IMG/VR virus record: IMGVR_UViG_3300005528_000195
Span: 1 to 24,022 of that record
Origin: a virus
Reading direction: 5' to 3' (one strand)
Length of the DNA stretch: 24,022 nucleotides
Shown here piece after piece: positions 1-5,889 of this stretch. The notes beneath the pieces were generated by a model that saw nothing but the letters and a program-made list of their open reading frames with translations, searched no databases and was not told the origin of the DNA. The translations under genes and the position numbers were made by a program. The first letter of the stretch is position 1, and every line of letters starts with the position of its first letter.

Positions 1-522
1 GTTCCGGAGGAACTTGTTGAGGCGTACCCAGTATGCCGTGTTGGTGGGCACCGTGCCCGCGGGGGCCAATGAGTAGAGTTGGTAGTACTCCTGCGTCAGC
101 GGGTAGAGGACGATGTTCCCGAGCGAGTACGTCACCGAGTCCGAGTAGTTGCCGCTCGAGTTGCCGTAGTCCGGCTCGGCCTCGGCCCAGTAGATCGCGT
201 TCAGCGTGCCACCAGGACCGCTCAGGGTCGGCAGCTGGCCGGCGCCGGGCGTGGCGTTGACCCACTGGTAGTACTTCTGCTCGACGGTGAAGTAGACCAC
301 GTCGCCCGCGGAGTACGTGGCCGAGGCCGTGTACGTGGGCGCGAAGAACTCCTGCTGGTAGACCGTCTGCTCAGGCCAGTCGAAGCACTCCCACGCGCTC
401 CGCAGCGACATGGAGATGAACGTGCGGAACATGTTCGACTCCTCGGTCGTCAGGCTGGAGAAAACGCGCCCGGTGAGTTCCGAGGCGCGTTGCAGCACGT
501 AGTCGTAGGTGACGGTTCTCAT
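1..522 (-). CDS. Phage structural protein with CBM5/12-like repeats, 3'-truncated
   Basis: The ATG at 522 opens a frame that stays open for 174 codons to the window edge, so the C-terminus is missing. Residues 1-55 are helical in character (MRTVTYDYVLQRASELTGRV, then a Trp/Cys-containing stretch SAWECFDWPE). They are followed by two Tyr/Trp-rich segments of the form YSxGDxVxY...YYQ...P...YW: YSAGDVVYFTVEQKYYQWVN and YSLGNIVLYPLTQEYYQLYS. This spacing resembles small chitin/carbohydrate-binding modules of the CBM5/12 type. The gene sits six bases after the 529-774 gene, in the virion-structural end of the cluster. I infer a neck, tail or adsorption-related virion protein, but which part of the particle is unknown. 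The reading frame is secure; the function is tentative. Confidence 0.8.
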   Translation of the reverse strand, partial: MRTVTYDYVLQRASELTGRVFSSLTTEESNMFRTFISMSLRSAWECFDWPEQTVYQQEFFAPTYTASATYSAGDVVYFTVEQKYYQWVNATPGAGQLPTLSGPGGTLNAIYWAEAEPDYGNSSGNYSDSVTYSLGNIVLYPLTQEYYQLYSLAPAGTVPTNTAYWVRLNKFLRN

Positions 523-528
523 GTGTGG

Positions 529-774
529 CTACCATGCCTTGCAGGACCAGTACTTCGCCGAGAGCTTGCTGCCGGGGTTGTCGCACCCGTGCCGCGCCCG
601 GAACGAGGCCCGACGCTCCGGGATGTGCTTCTTGATGCTCATGTCCGGATCACCGAAGCGGACGAGACGCACCTTGTCGCCCTCCTTCGCCAGCACGGCG
701 GATTTCTTCGGGCCGCCGGGCGTGGCCTTCGGCTTGTTGTACCCGCTGAACTTCTGGCCCCTGTAGGTGATCAT
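529..774 (-). CDS. Conserved small basic phage protein, unknown function
   Basis: This is an 81-aa basic protein whose ATG overlaps the TGA of the lipoprotein gene by four bases (ATGA at 771-774). The N-terminal half is Lys/Gly rich. The C-terminus has the pattern RRASFRARHGCDNPG...SAKYWSCKAW, with two cysteines. I recognise this Arg-Ser-Phe-x-Ala-Arg plus YWSCKAW ending as a recurring type of small uncharacterised phage protein, but I cannot assign a role. The basic charge and paired cysteines could fit nucleic-acid or metal binding. It lies between the lipoprotein and the truncated structural gene, so a virion or lysis role is also possible. Confidence 0.75.
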   Translation of the reverse strand: MITYRGQKFSGYNKPKATPGGPKKSAVLAKEGDKVRLVRFGDPDMSIKKHIPERRASFRARHGCDNPGSKLSAKYWSCKAW

Positions 775-995
775 TTAGGAAGAGCGTACCAGCCTGCCGG
801 GATGGTCACACGGTTCTGCGATTCGATGACGTTGCCCTGGGCGTCAGGGACGAAGACTCTGGCCTTCACGGGTTCCGCCAGCCGCACCGGCGTCCCGTGC
901 GGGACCAGCAGCACCTTGGTCGCGCAGCCGAAGCTCATGCTCGTCAATACGACGCAGAAGATCAGCGCGAAGAGTTGGGTCCGGTTTCGATTCAT
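771..995 (-). CDS. Small lipoprotein (possible outer-membrane lysis or exclusion factor)
   Basis: I chose the ATG at 995 (MNRNRTQLF) because an AGGA Shine-Dalgarno-like sequence lies five bases upstream. The product is 74 aa: a positively charged start, a hydrophobic stretch (LFALIFCVVLTSM), then SFGC with Cys24 as the probable lipidated residue. The lipobox is imperfect at positions -3 and -2. The mature part contains HGTPVRLAEPVKARVFV and ends in GWYALPK, a pattern I associate with small phage lipoproteins. It follows the membrane and hydrolase genes of a probable lysis group, so an o-spanin-like role is possible. The mature protein is not proline-rich like Rz1, so this is inference. A lipid anchor would imply a diderm host if it is outer-membrane targeted. 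Confidence 0.7.
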   Translation of the reverse strand: MNRNRTQLFALIFCVVLTSMSFGCATKVLLVPHGTPVRLAEPVKARVFVPDAQGNVIESQNRVTIPAGWYALPK

Positions 996-1101
996 TGACG
1001 GTCCTGTCCGCTTGGGCAATCCCCTGCAGCCAGCGCAACAGCGCGGTCACAAGCTGCTCGATCCAGTTCATCGCATGGCGGGCGGTTGCCCATTCTCCCA
1101 C
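844..1101 (-). CDS. Candidate ORF overlapping the lipoprotein gene
   Basis: A gap of about 120 bases separates the hydrolase stop (1117) from the lipoprotein start (995), and this is the best frame covering it. It could begin at a GTG at 1101 or at the ATG at 1071 (MNWIEQLVTALLRWLQGIAQ), and it runs 150 bases into the lipoprotein gene in another frame. The MNWIEQ segment is an amphipathic or weakly hydrophobic helix. The part inside the lipoprotein gene becomes Ala/Gly/Arg rich and low in complexity, as expected of a shadow frame in GC-rich DNA. No good ribosome-binding site is visible for either start. The layout resembles embedded spanin pairs (Rz/Rz1), but a clear transmembrane segment is missing. 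It may be real only in its first 40 residues, or not at all. Confidence 0.35.
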   Translation of the reverse strand: MGEWATARHAMNWIEQLVTALLRWLQGIAQADRTVNESKPDPTLRADLLRRIDEHELRLRDQGAAGPARDAGAAGGTREGQSLRP

Positions 1102-1116
1102 CCGCGACGATGTGCG

Positions 1117-1557
1117 CTACACCCAGAACAGGCCCAGGTCAACAACAGCGCCCCGACGACGAGCATCGGCCAGCGGTTCCACCAAGCCAGTCTGCGGTTC
1201 GACGAGGAGCCATTCATTCTCAAGGGTGCGTACGAGGTTGAAGCCGTGCGGACCCGACTGATCCGCGCCCGGCAGAAGGCTGCGGTACGGACCAGCGATC
1301 ACGCCGGTCGCGTACCCGAAAGAGTGCCCACACCGCTTGCCCGTGCGCTTGAGCGCGATGTTGGCGTAGTGGACCGCGCCGATGGCGTAGTCGTCGCAGT
1401 CGATCCCGCAGGGACCAAGTGCGGTAGGCAGCCCCGCGGCGAACTCACGCACCCACTCGCCGCTGGGCAGGAACAGCGTCTCGTCCCGAGTCAAGACCTG
1501 CATGAAGCCTAGCTTGTAGGCCTCCTGCTCGATCATGGACACGGGAGCGGTCATCAC
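1117..1557 (-). CDS. Papain/transglutaminase-like fold protein, putative cell-wall or lysis hydrolase
   Basis: This protein is about 146 aa. It starts at GTG 1557 (overlapping the preceding TGA as GTGA) or at the adjacent ATG 1554 (as TGATG). The key segments are CGIDCDDYAIGAVHYA (Cys50, Cys54), GPHGFNLV (His104) and EWLLVEPQTG (Glu120, Gln122). A Cys in a DCDDYA helix start, then a His before a strand, then an acidic/polar residue in an EPQTG turn is the order of the papain-like cysteine hydrolase / bacterial transglutaminase-like fold. Similar proteins occur in phage lysis or tail regions. It directly follows two small membrane proteins, which supports a lysis-group assignment. The catalytic assignment is inferred from motif order, and the substrate is unknown. 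Confidence 0.6.
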   Translation of the reverse strand: MMTAPVSMIEQEAYKLGFMQVLTRDETLFLPSGEWVREFAAGLPTALGPCGIDCDDYAIGAVHYANIALKRTGKRCGHSFGYATGVIAGPYRSLLPGADQSGPHGFNLVRTLENEWLLVEPQTGLVEPLADARRRGAVVDLGLFWV

Positions 1558-1754
1558 TGCTTGGGCGGTTCGCTCGGCGAGGCACCGATGGCGTCCTTCG
1601 CCATGATCAGGCCGATGCCAACCGTGATCGTGGAGATGGTCACGGTCAGGTCCACATTGGTCGACGGATCGTTGTCGAACAACGCATAGAGGGCCCCACC
1701 GATGGCGGCCAGGATCGCGCCGATGCCGGCGGCTGTGGTCTTGATGTTTTTCAT
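1554..1754 (-). CDS. Small two-TM membrane protein, holin-like
   Basis: This is a 66-aa protein with a Lys-containing N-terminus. It has a hydrophobic segment at about residues 9-26 (AGIGAILAAIGGALYALF), a short polar loop (DNDPSTN) and a second hydrophobic segment at about 36-52 (LTVTISTITVGIGLIMA), then a polar tail. Size and two-span topology match small phage holins and related membrane proteins. The ATG overlaps the stop of the 57-aa gene upstream (ATGA at 1751-1754), and its own stop overlaps the hydrolase start, so the three are likely translationally coupled. Holin function is inference from topology and neighbours. Confidence 0.7.
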   Translation of the reverse strand: MKNIKTTAAGIGAILAAIGGALYALFDNDPSTNVDLTVTISTITVGIGLIMAKDAIGASPSEPPKQ

Positions 1755-1924
1755 TTCTTGATCGCTTTCCAGAGTCCGATGCAGGCCGCGATCAACCCGA
1801 CCACGGCTGCGATGAAACGTATGATGTCGGTCAGCTGCGGCAGCAGCGAGACTGCAGTGGCGGCCCCGGCGGTCGTCAGAGACGTCACCAGACCGACGTG
1901 GTCGTTGGTCTGGTGGTTCGTCAT
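1751..1924 (-). CDS. 57-aa membrane protein, holin-like accessory
   Basis: This is a short frame tightly fitted between its neighbours: the ATG at 1924 overlaps the preceding TGA (ATGA), and its own TGA overlaps the next ATG. The translation begins MTNHQTNDHVGLVTSLTTAG and ends CIGLWKAIKK. It has a hydrophobic span at about residues 33-52 (DIIRFIAAVVGLIAACIGLW) capped by a basic KAIKK tail, and a weaker hydrophobic stretch at 17-30. The perfect fit into the overlap chain is the main evidence that it is a gene. Together with the next gene it could form a holin pair (effector plus regulator), but this is speculative. Confidence 0.7.
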   Translation of the reverse strand: MTNHQTNDHVGLVTSLTTAGAATAVSLLPQLTDIIRFIAAVVGLIAACIGLWKAIKK

Positions 1925-2133
1925 TCCAGTGCTTGTCTGAGATCCTCCTTGGGCGTTCCGTCGACCACGGGGATGCCGATCACGCGACCGTCGCCGTGGA
2001 TGCGGATCACCCAGGTGTCGTCGTTGGAGGTGGCCCCGTCAACGGTGGCGGAACCGACCAGCATGCCGCCGGGGATCACGTCCTCGCGGACCAACAGCGG
2101 CGGATCGAATTCGATGATGGTGTCTTCGTTCAT
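1921..2133 (-). CDS. Small acidic hypothetical protein
   Basis: This is a 70-aa acidic protein starting at the ATG at 2133 (MNEDTIIEFDPPLLVREDVI), 17 bases after the stop of the LamG-domain gene. The rest is beta-rich in appearance, with alternating hydrophobic residues (TWVIRIHGDGRVIGIPVV), and ends DLRQALE. The short Gly-Asp-Gly turn between two predicted strands suggests a small beta-sheet fold. It lies between the fiber or decoration gene and the membrane-protein pair and overlaps the next start by four bases. I do not recognise a family. A virion accessory role is possible. Confidence 0.7.
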   Translation of the reverse strand: MNEDTIIEFDPPLLVREDVIPGGMLVGSATVDGATSNDDTWVIRIHGDGRVIGIPVVDGTPKEDLRQALE

Positions 2134-2150
2134 GGGTCGGAATTCTTGGA

Positions 2151-3893
2151 CTAGGCGGCCATGGTGTAGAGGATCGTGAACTGCAGCGTGGCGGTCGTGC
2201 TCGAGTTCACCCACAGGTTGCCCGTGGAACTGAACGGGGTCGCCAGCGTCAGCTTCTGCCGGCCCGAGACGACCGAGGCAGCGTTGACGATCTGGGTGCC
2301 GCCAGAGGCGTTGCCCACGCTCACCGTGCAGCTGCCGGTCGAGTTCACGATCAAGTCCTCGATGATCGCGTTGGTCGGGATCGCCGTGGTCCCCAGCATC
2401 TGCTGGTTGCCGCTGGTGTTGGTCGTCGCATACAGGACGGCCACGTTCCTGGGCCGAGTCCATGAGGTGCCGCCGAACAGGGTGCCGTGGAGGCTGTTGG
2501 TGCTGTTGTCGGTCGCTTGGAACCCGGCGCCGACCTCGAAGTTGAGGTTCACCACGGCGCCGATGCGGGTCACGGTGAACCCGTGCAGATAGAACAGATC
2601 GGTTCCGTTTCCAGCGTAGGTGAAGTTGGTCCCGTTCTTGGCGTAGACAACCAGTGAAATCCCTCGGGCAACGAACTCCGTGTTGATCGACTGCCACGAT
2701 GCATTCGGAGTGATCAATGCGCCACTGACGATGATCAGTGATCCAGTGTCTTGGATCTCAACCTGAGTCAGGTTGGTTTGCGCTGCAGGCAAAAATACGG
2801 AACCAGTCAGCCGGAATCGACGGCTTGGGGTCAGGATACTAAGCCTTGATGTCAAGTGAGTCGTGTTAGCGACACTCGGGACAACCGACATGGTGTTGTC
2901 GGTCGAAGGGCTTCCGATGCCATCGACGTTGCCTGTCAAAGTGACAGCACCTGAAGTCCAGGAATCGGTGCCAGCGGAGAAGTCGGACGTATAGGTCGCC
3001 GTCGTCGTGCCCCACATGTCGGACGGATCCACGCCCCGCTCGATCAGGTCGGTGACGTCGGTCGCGGACAGAGCCCGGTTGTAGAAGGCCGCACGGTAGA
3101 ACTGCGTGTTGCACTGGCCGCCGGCGGCTGCTCCGACATGGAAGAAGTTGGACGTGACGCTGGTCGCGACAACCGCCGCGGTGGACGTGCCAACCGAGAA
3201 GCCGTTGATGTACAGCGTGCCCGTGGTGACGCCACCGGAGGTCGCACGGGTGAACACGATGTCCACGATCTGGCCGGCGTAGGCGGCGACCACGCCCGAA
3301 GCGGTGATCGCCGTGGTGAAGACGGTCGCAAGGTATCCAGAGACAAGAATGCTTCCAGTCACCTCTTGGGTGATTGTAAAGGCTCCGGTGGAGTCAAACA
3401 CACTGCTGGAATTATTACCGATGGCAGCGTAGGTGAAAGTGTTCCCCGGCGCCGTGCTCGGGATACGCGCACGCACCCAGATGGAGAAGTCGCCGGTGCC
3501 CACGCTCTGGCAGGCCGAGGTCACACGGGTGTTGGAGGTCGCCCCGTCGCAGGCCACGCCGGCATACCCAGCCGCCGCACCGCGGATCGCAGACGCCACC
3601 TCGCCACGGTACGCCGTCAGCGAGCCGTTCACGCTGACCGCATCACCCACCGCATCGCCCAGGGTCACGGCGCCGTTCGCGGTCAACGCACCCGTCAAGG
3701 TCGTGGCACCGCTCACCGCCAACGTCCCCAAGGTCGCCGTCGCACCAGCACCGAGCAGTTGGTTGGTCGTGACCTTCTTCGTCGTGCCCGAGGCCGCCAT
3801 CGACGTGTCGCTCACGTCGACGATGGGGAGCACGTCGTTCACGGGGTCGACCGTGACGATGGCACTCAGTGCCGTGATCTTCGTGTCTGGCAT
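2151..3893 (-). CDS. LamG-like domain fiber or capsid decoration protein
   Basis: This is a 580-aa protein of low charge, rich in Ala, Gly, Ser, Thr and Val. The N-terminus (MPDTKITALSAI, then DVLPIVDVSD and SGTTKKVTTNQLL) matches the attachment-type start seen in many phage fiber or head-fiber proteins. A repetitive beta-rich linker follows (TLAVSGATTLTGALTANGAV). Residues of about 110-290 look like a concanavalin/LamG jelly roll: DFSIWVRARIPS, then IVDIVFTRA, TGTLYINGFSVG, and the typical ending FYNRALSATDVTDLIERG. The remaining part is another beta-rich region with Thr/Asn runs, possibly a second carbohydrate-binding or trimerisation segment. The start is one base after the previous stop (TGATATG). 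I infer a surface-exposed adhesin or decoration; the sugar target is unknown. Confidence 0.75.
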   Translation of the reverse strand: MPDTKITALSAIVTVDPVNDVLPIVDVSDTSMAASGTTKKVTTNQLLGAGATATLGTLAVSGATTLTGALTANGAVTLGDAVGDAVSVNGSLTAYRGEVASAIRGAAAGYAGVACDGATSNTRVTSACQSVGTGDFSIWVRARIPSTAPGNTFTYAAIGNNSSSVFDSTGAFTITQEVTGSILVSGYLATVFTTAITASGVVAAYAGQIVDIVFTRATSGGVTTGTLYINGFSVGTSTAAVVATSVTSNFFHVGAAAGGQCNTQFYRAAFYNRALSATDVTDLIERGVDPSDMWGTTTATYTSDFSAGTDSWTSGAVTLTGNVDGIGSPSTDNTMSVVPSVANTTHLTSRLSILTPSRRFRLTGSVFLPAAQTNLTQVEIQDTGSLIIVSGALITPNASWQSINTEFVARGISLVVYAKNGTNFTYAGNGTDLFYLHGFTVTRIGAVVNLNFEVGAGFQATDNSTNSLHGTLFGGTSWTRPRNVAVLYATTNTSGNQQMLGTTAIPTNAIIEDLIVNSTGSCTVSVGNASGGTQIVNAASVVSGRQKLTLATPFSSTGNLWVNSSTTATLQFTILYTMAA

Positions 3894-3894
3894 A

Positions 3895-4134
3895 TCAGTT
3901 CGCTTGGATGATCAGTTTGTCCGCATCTTCCTGGAGCAGGAAGTCCCCATCCTCCAGGTCCAAAGAATCAAAAGTCCCGAACGTGATGACGATCTTGTCA
4001 GTCCCGTTCTCCAGCAGGATGAAGTCCTCGTCCTCCTGCAGCAGGTCGCGCCTCGCTATCGGATAGTCCGCACCGCCACCGCCGCCTCCCGGCAGCTGGT
4101 CGCGGAACAGTCCGATGCCAAGGCCCAGCCTCAT
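3895..4134 (-). CDS. Small acidic virion-region protein with a glycine run and QED repeats
   Basis: This is a 79-aa protein. A hydrophobic/Gly N-terminus (MRLGLGIGLF) leads to a run of six glycines, then two copies of an acidic motif: DLLQEDEDFILLENG (residues about 30-44) and DFLLQEDADKLIIQAN (about 64-79), joined by an alternating hydrophobic segment. Such LLQED/ILLE repeats are a type I associate with small proteins encoded next to phage fiber or capsid genes. The gene starts one base from the preceding stop and ends just before the LamG protein. A role as a linker or chaperone for the fiber is a guess. Confidence 0.75.
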   Translation of the reverse strand: MRLGLGIGLFRDQLPGGGGGGADYPIARRDLLQEDEDFILLENGTDKIVITFGTFDSLDLEDGDFLLQEDADKLIIQAN

Positions 4135-4135
4135 C

Positions 4136-4390
4136 TCACACCCACTTCCGGTTGTACGCGATGATCGACCCAGTCGACACCGCCACCGAGGTGAACACGC
4201 CGTTGATCGAGTCCCCGGCCTGCAAGGTCACGCCCGCCGGGAAGTTGGTGATGTTGGAGGTCACCGCACCCAGGATGGTCGTGGTGATCGCGTGGAGCTC
4301 CATCCAGTTGCCCGTGACGGTCCCAGCCGCCGAGTCGATGTAGCGCCCACCATACTCACCCGCGATCTGACGGTTGGATCCAACATTCAT
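4136..4390 (-). CDS. Small beta-rich hypothetical protein of the head region
   Basis: This is an 84-aa protein. I chose the ATG at 4390 because it overlaps the previous stop (ATGA at 4387-4390). The sequence is polar and beta-like: MNVGSNRQIAGEYGGRYIDS, then TVTGNWMELHAITTTILGAV, FPAGVTLQAGDSINGVFTSV and an ending IIAYNRKWV. The Gly/Thr/Val composition without a membrane segment suggests a small beta-sandwich. Proteins of this size and style next to capsid genes are often decoration or head-fiber proteins, but no family was recognised. Confidence 0.75.
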   Translation of the reverse strand: MNVGSNRQIAGEYGGRYIDSAAGTVTGNWMELHAITTTILGAVTSNITNFPAGVTLQAGDSINGVFTSVAVSTGSIIAYNRKWV

Positions 4391-4773
4391 AGCGTGAACT
4401 TTGTGCTGCTCCTCTTTGTGCCGCCGCTCCAACCCACCTGCAAGCGAGTTCCCCCACAGTTAACCCGCACCTCGGGATTGTCCCGCTCCACCTCGCGCAG
4501 GAACTGCCCGTCCTTCCAGCAGTCGTACCCGTACTTCTGCCCCCACGCATGGTACAGCGTCGGGTCCACCCGCATCCGCAGACGACCGATGCCGTCTATG
4601 GAACGGAGTTGCGTCCTGGTCGTGTCCGCGGCGATCCGCTTCTGCTGGATCCCGGCGTCCACCCAGTCCTTCCTGATGCCCGACTTGAACTCCTCGATCA
4701 CCGCCCGACGCAGTTCACCGGGGAGATCGTCCAGGGCATTGCCCAACACCGCCGCGCTGCTGTTCGCACTCAT
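4387..4773 (-). CDS. Hypothetical protein immediately downstream of the capsid terminator
   Basis: This is a 128-aa protein starting at the ATG at 4773 (MSANSSAAVLGNALDDLPGE). Its N-terminal half is helical (LRRAVIEEFKSGIRKDWVDAGIQQKRIAADTT). The C-terminal half contains RMRVDPTLYHAWGQKYGYDCW and ends Gly/Thr/Ser rich. The start is only 12 bases past the end of a strong terminator hairpin's left arm, and the T-rich tract occupies the place of a Shine-Dalgarno sequence, so I see no ribosome-binding site. Expression probably depends on terminator read-through. The family is not recognised. The position after the major capsid protein suggests a minor virion or head-completion protein. Confidence 0.75.
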   Translation of the reverse strand: MSANSSAAVLGNALDDLPGELRRAVIEEFKSGIRKDWVDAGIQQKRIAADTTRTQLRSIDGIGRLRMRVDPTLYHAWGQKYGYDCWKDGQFLREVERDNPEVRVNCGGTRLQVGWSGGTKRSSTKFTL

Positions 4774-4780
4774 AGAAAGA

Positions 4781-4815
4781 AAAAGGGGAGCCCCCAGTGT
4801 CACCCAGGGGCTCCC
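4781..4815 (-). terminator. Intrinsic terminator after the major capsid gene
   Basis: On the minus strand a perfect 9-bp stem, GGGAGCCCC (4807-4815) with GGGGCTCCC (4786-4794), encloses a 12-base loop and is followed at once by CTTTTTCTTTC. A GC-rich stem plus a U-rich tract is the classical Rho-independent form. It sits 12 bases after the capsid stop codon and ends 7 bases before the next start codon. It should reduce, and not necessarily abolish, expression of genes downstream of the capsid gene, keeping capsid message in excess. Confidence 0.9.
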
Positions 4816-4827
4816 TTGCACCATCAC

Positions 4828-5886
4828 TCAGGAAGCACCGTTGAACATGCCGAACCCATTCGGGTTCTTGACGACGAGGCCGGCGATGGCCTCGATCAGG
4901 CGGGCAGGACCGCCGCCGGCGTCCGGCAGGGTCTTGACCTGCGGCATCTTCGCGTACCGCACCTCGACCATGTCCATCGGGATCACGTAGCCCTTGAACG
5001 CCTGGGCGCTCAGGGCCGCGACGTTCTTGCCGCCGATGAAGGTCGTCGGATGCAGGATCAGGCGACCGAAGTCACCTTCAAAGATGTCGATGCTCGACTT
5101 GAAGGTGTCGCTCGACAACTCCTGGTTGAACGTGCGGATGGCCGTCGACGCGATGGCGTTGTTGTTGGCGATCTGCGAGGTGGTCGACGCAGTCAGGTTG
5201 GTGAACGCACGCTTCAACGTGGTTCCCAGGATGCAGTCGTAGTCGCGGAAGGTGCCGGTCGCGCCGTAGATGGCGGTCAGCACGTTCTGCGCGGTGGCCT
5301 CGGTGAAGGCAGTCGACGCAGTGGTGTCCACGGCGCCGGAGGCCGGCAGGAACGCGGAACCCGACGCGCACGCACCGATGTTCGAGGCGTTCGTCGAGTT
5401 CAACCAGTTGCCCATCGAGCCGGTCAGGTACGGGTTGGTCCCGTTGTCGGCCTGTGCAGCCTGGTTGGTACACATGAAGGTGGCCTCCATGTCGCGCTTC
5501 ACCTGCACCAACTGCTTGGCGATGCCGTTGGCGAGTTCGTCGGTCACACCGGCGACCTCCTGCGTCTCGGCGATGAAGCCCACACGCAGGTCGCGCCGGA
5601 ACGCCTGACCGTAGTTGTTCAGACGGGTCCGGTTGGCGACCGGGTTCGCACCGCTCGACACGGTCACGTCGGTGCCGTCGACGACACCCTGCAGCTGCGG
5701 GGCGCCGTAGTTGTCCACCAGCCAGGAGAACTGCATGTTCCCAAGGTCCTTGCCCTTCGGGGCCATGGACGTGAACGGGGTCGACTTGGCGTCGACGATG
5801 GCGATGTAGTCCGCCAGATCCTCACGGGCGGCGGACGTTCTAGCGAGCGGCACAGAGCCGCCCTGATCAGGTTGGAGTAGTGGCAT
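4828..5886 (-). CDS. Major capsid protein, HK97-fold (SU10/DUF5309-like)
   Basis: This is a 352-aa protein. The N-terminus has SAAREDLADYIAIVDAKSTPFTSMAPKGK, then FSWLVDNYGAPQ and VVDGTDVTV. This RED-L-x(5)-I...TPF...M...G order resembles SU10-type (DUF5309) capsid proteins. The middle part includes ELANGIAKQLVQVKRDMEA, a long helix like the HK97 spine helix, followed by an Asn/Thr/Ala-rich segment. The C-terminal part has GRLILHPTTFIGGKNVAALS and VEVRYAKMPQVKTLPDAGG, typical of the capsid P-domain strands. Length fits the family. It follows the scaffold gene by three bases and is followed by a strong terminator, as expected for the most abundant virion protein. I see no strong Shine-Dalgarno; AGAGGA lies somewhat far upstream. 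Confidence 0.85.
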   Translation of the reverse strand: MPLLQPDQGGSVPLARTSAAREDLADYIAIVDAKSTPFTSMAPKGKDLGNMQFSWLVDNYGAPQLQGVVDGTDVTVSSGANPVANRTRLNNYGQAFRRDLRVGFIAETQEVAGVTDELANGIAKQLVQVKRDMEATFMCTNQAAQADNGTNPYLTGSMGNWLNSTNASNIGACASGSAFLPASGAVDTTASTAFTEATAQNVLTAIYGATGTFRDYDCILGTTLKRAFTNLTASTTSQIANNNAIASTAIRTFNQELSSDTFKSSIDIFEGDFGRLILHPTTFIGGKNVAALSAQAFKGYVIPMDMVEVRYAKMPQVKTLPDAGGGPARLIEAIAGLVVKNPNGFGMFNGAS

Positions 5887-5889
5887 AGT

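Noticed and set aside
79-1512. Long plus-strand open frame
   Set aside because: It runs antisense through several well-fitted minus-strand genes and is Arg/Val/Gly rich, as expected of shadow frames in GC-rich DNA.
4549-5880. Plus-strand frame of 443 codons opposite the capsid gene
   Set aside because: Antisense shadow of a clear capsid gene, with a low-complexity Arg/Val/His composition and no motif.
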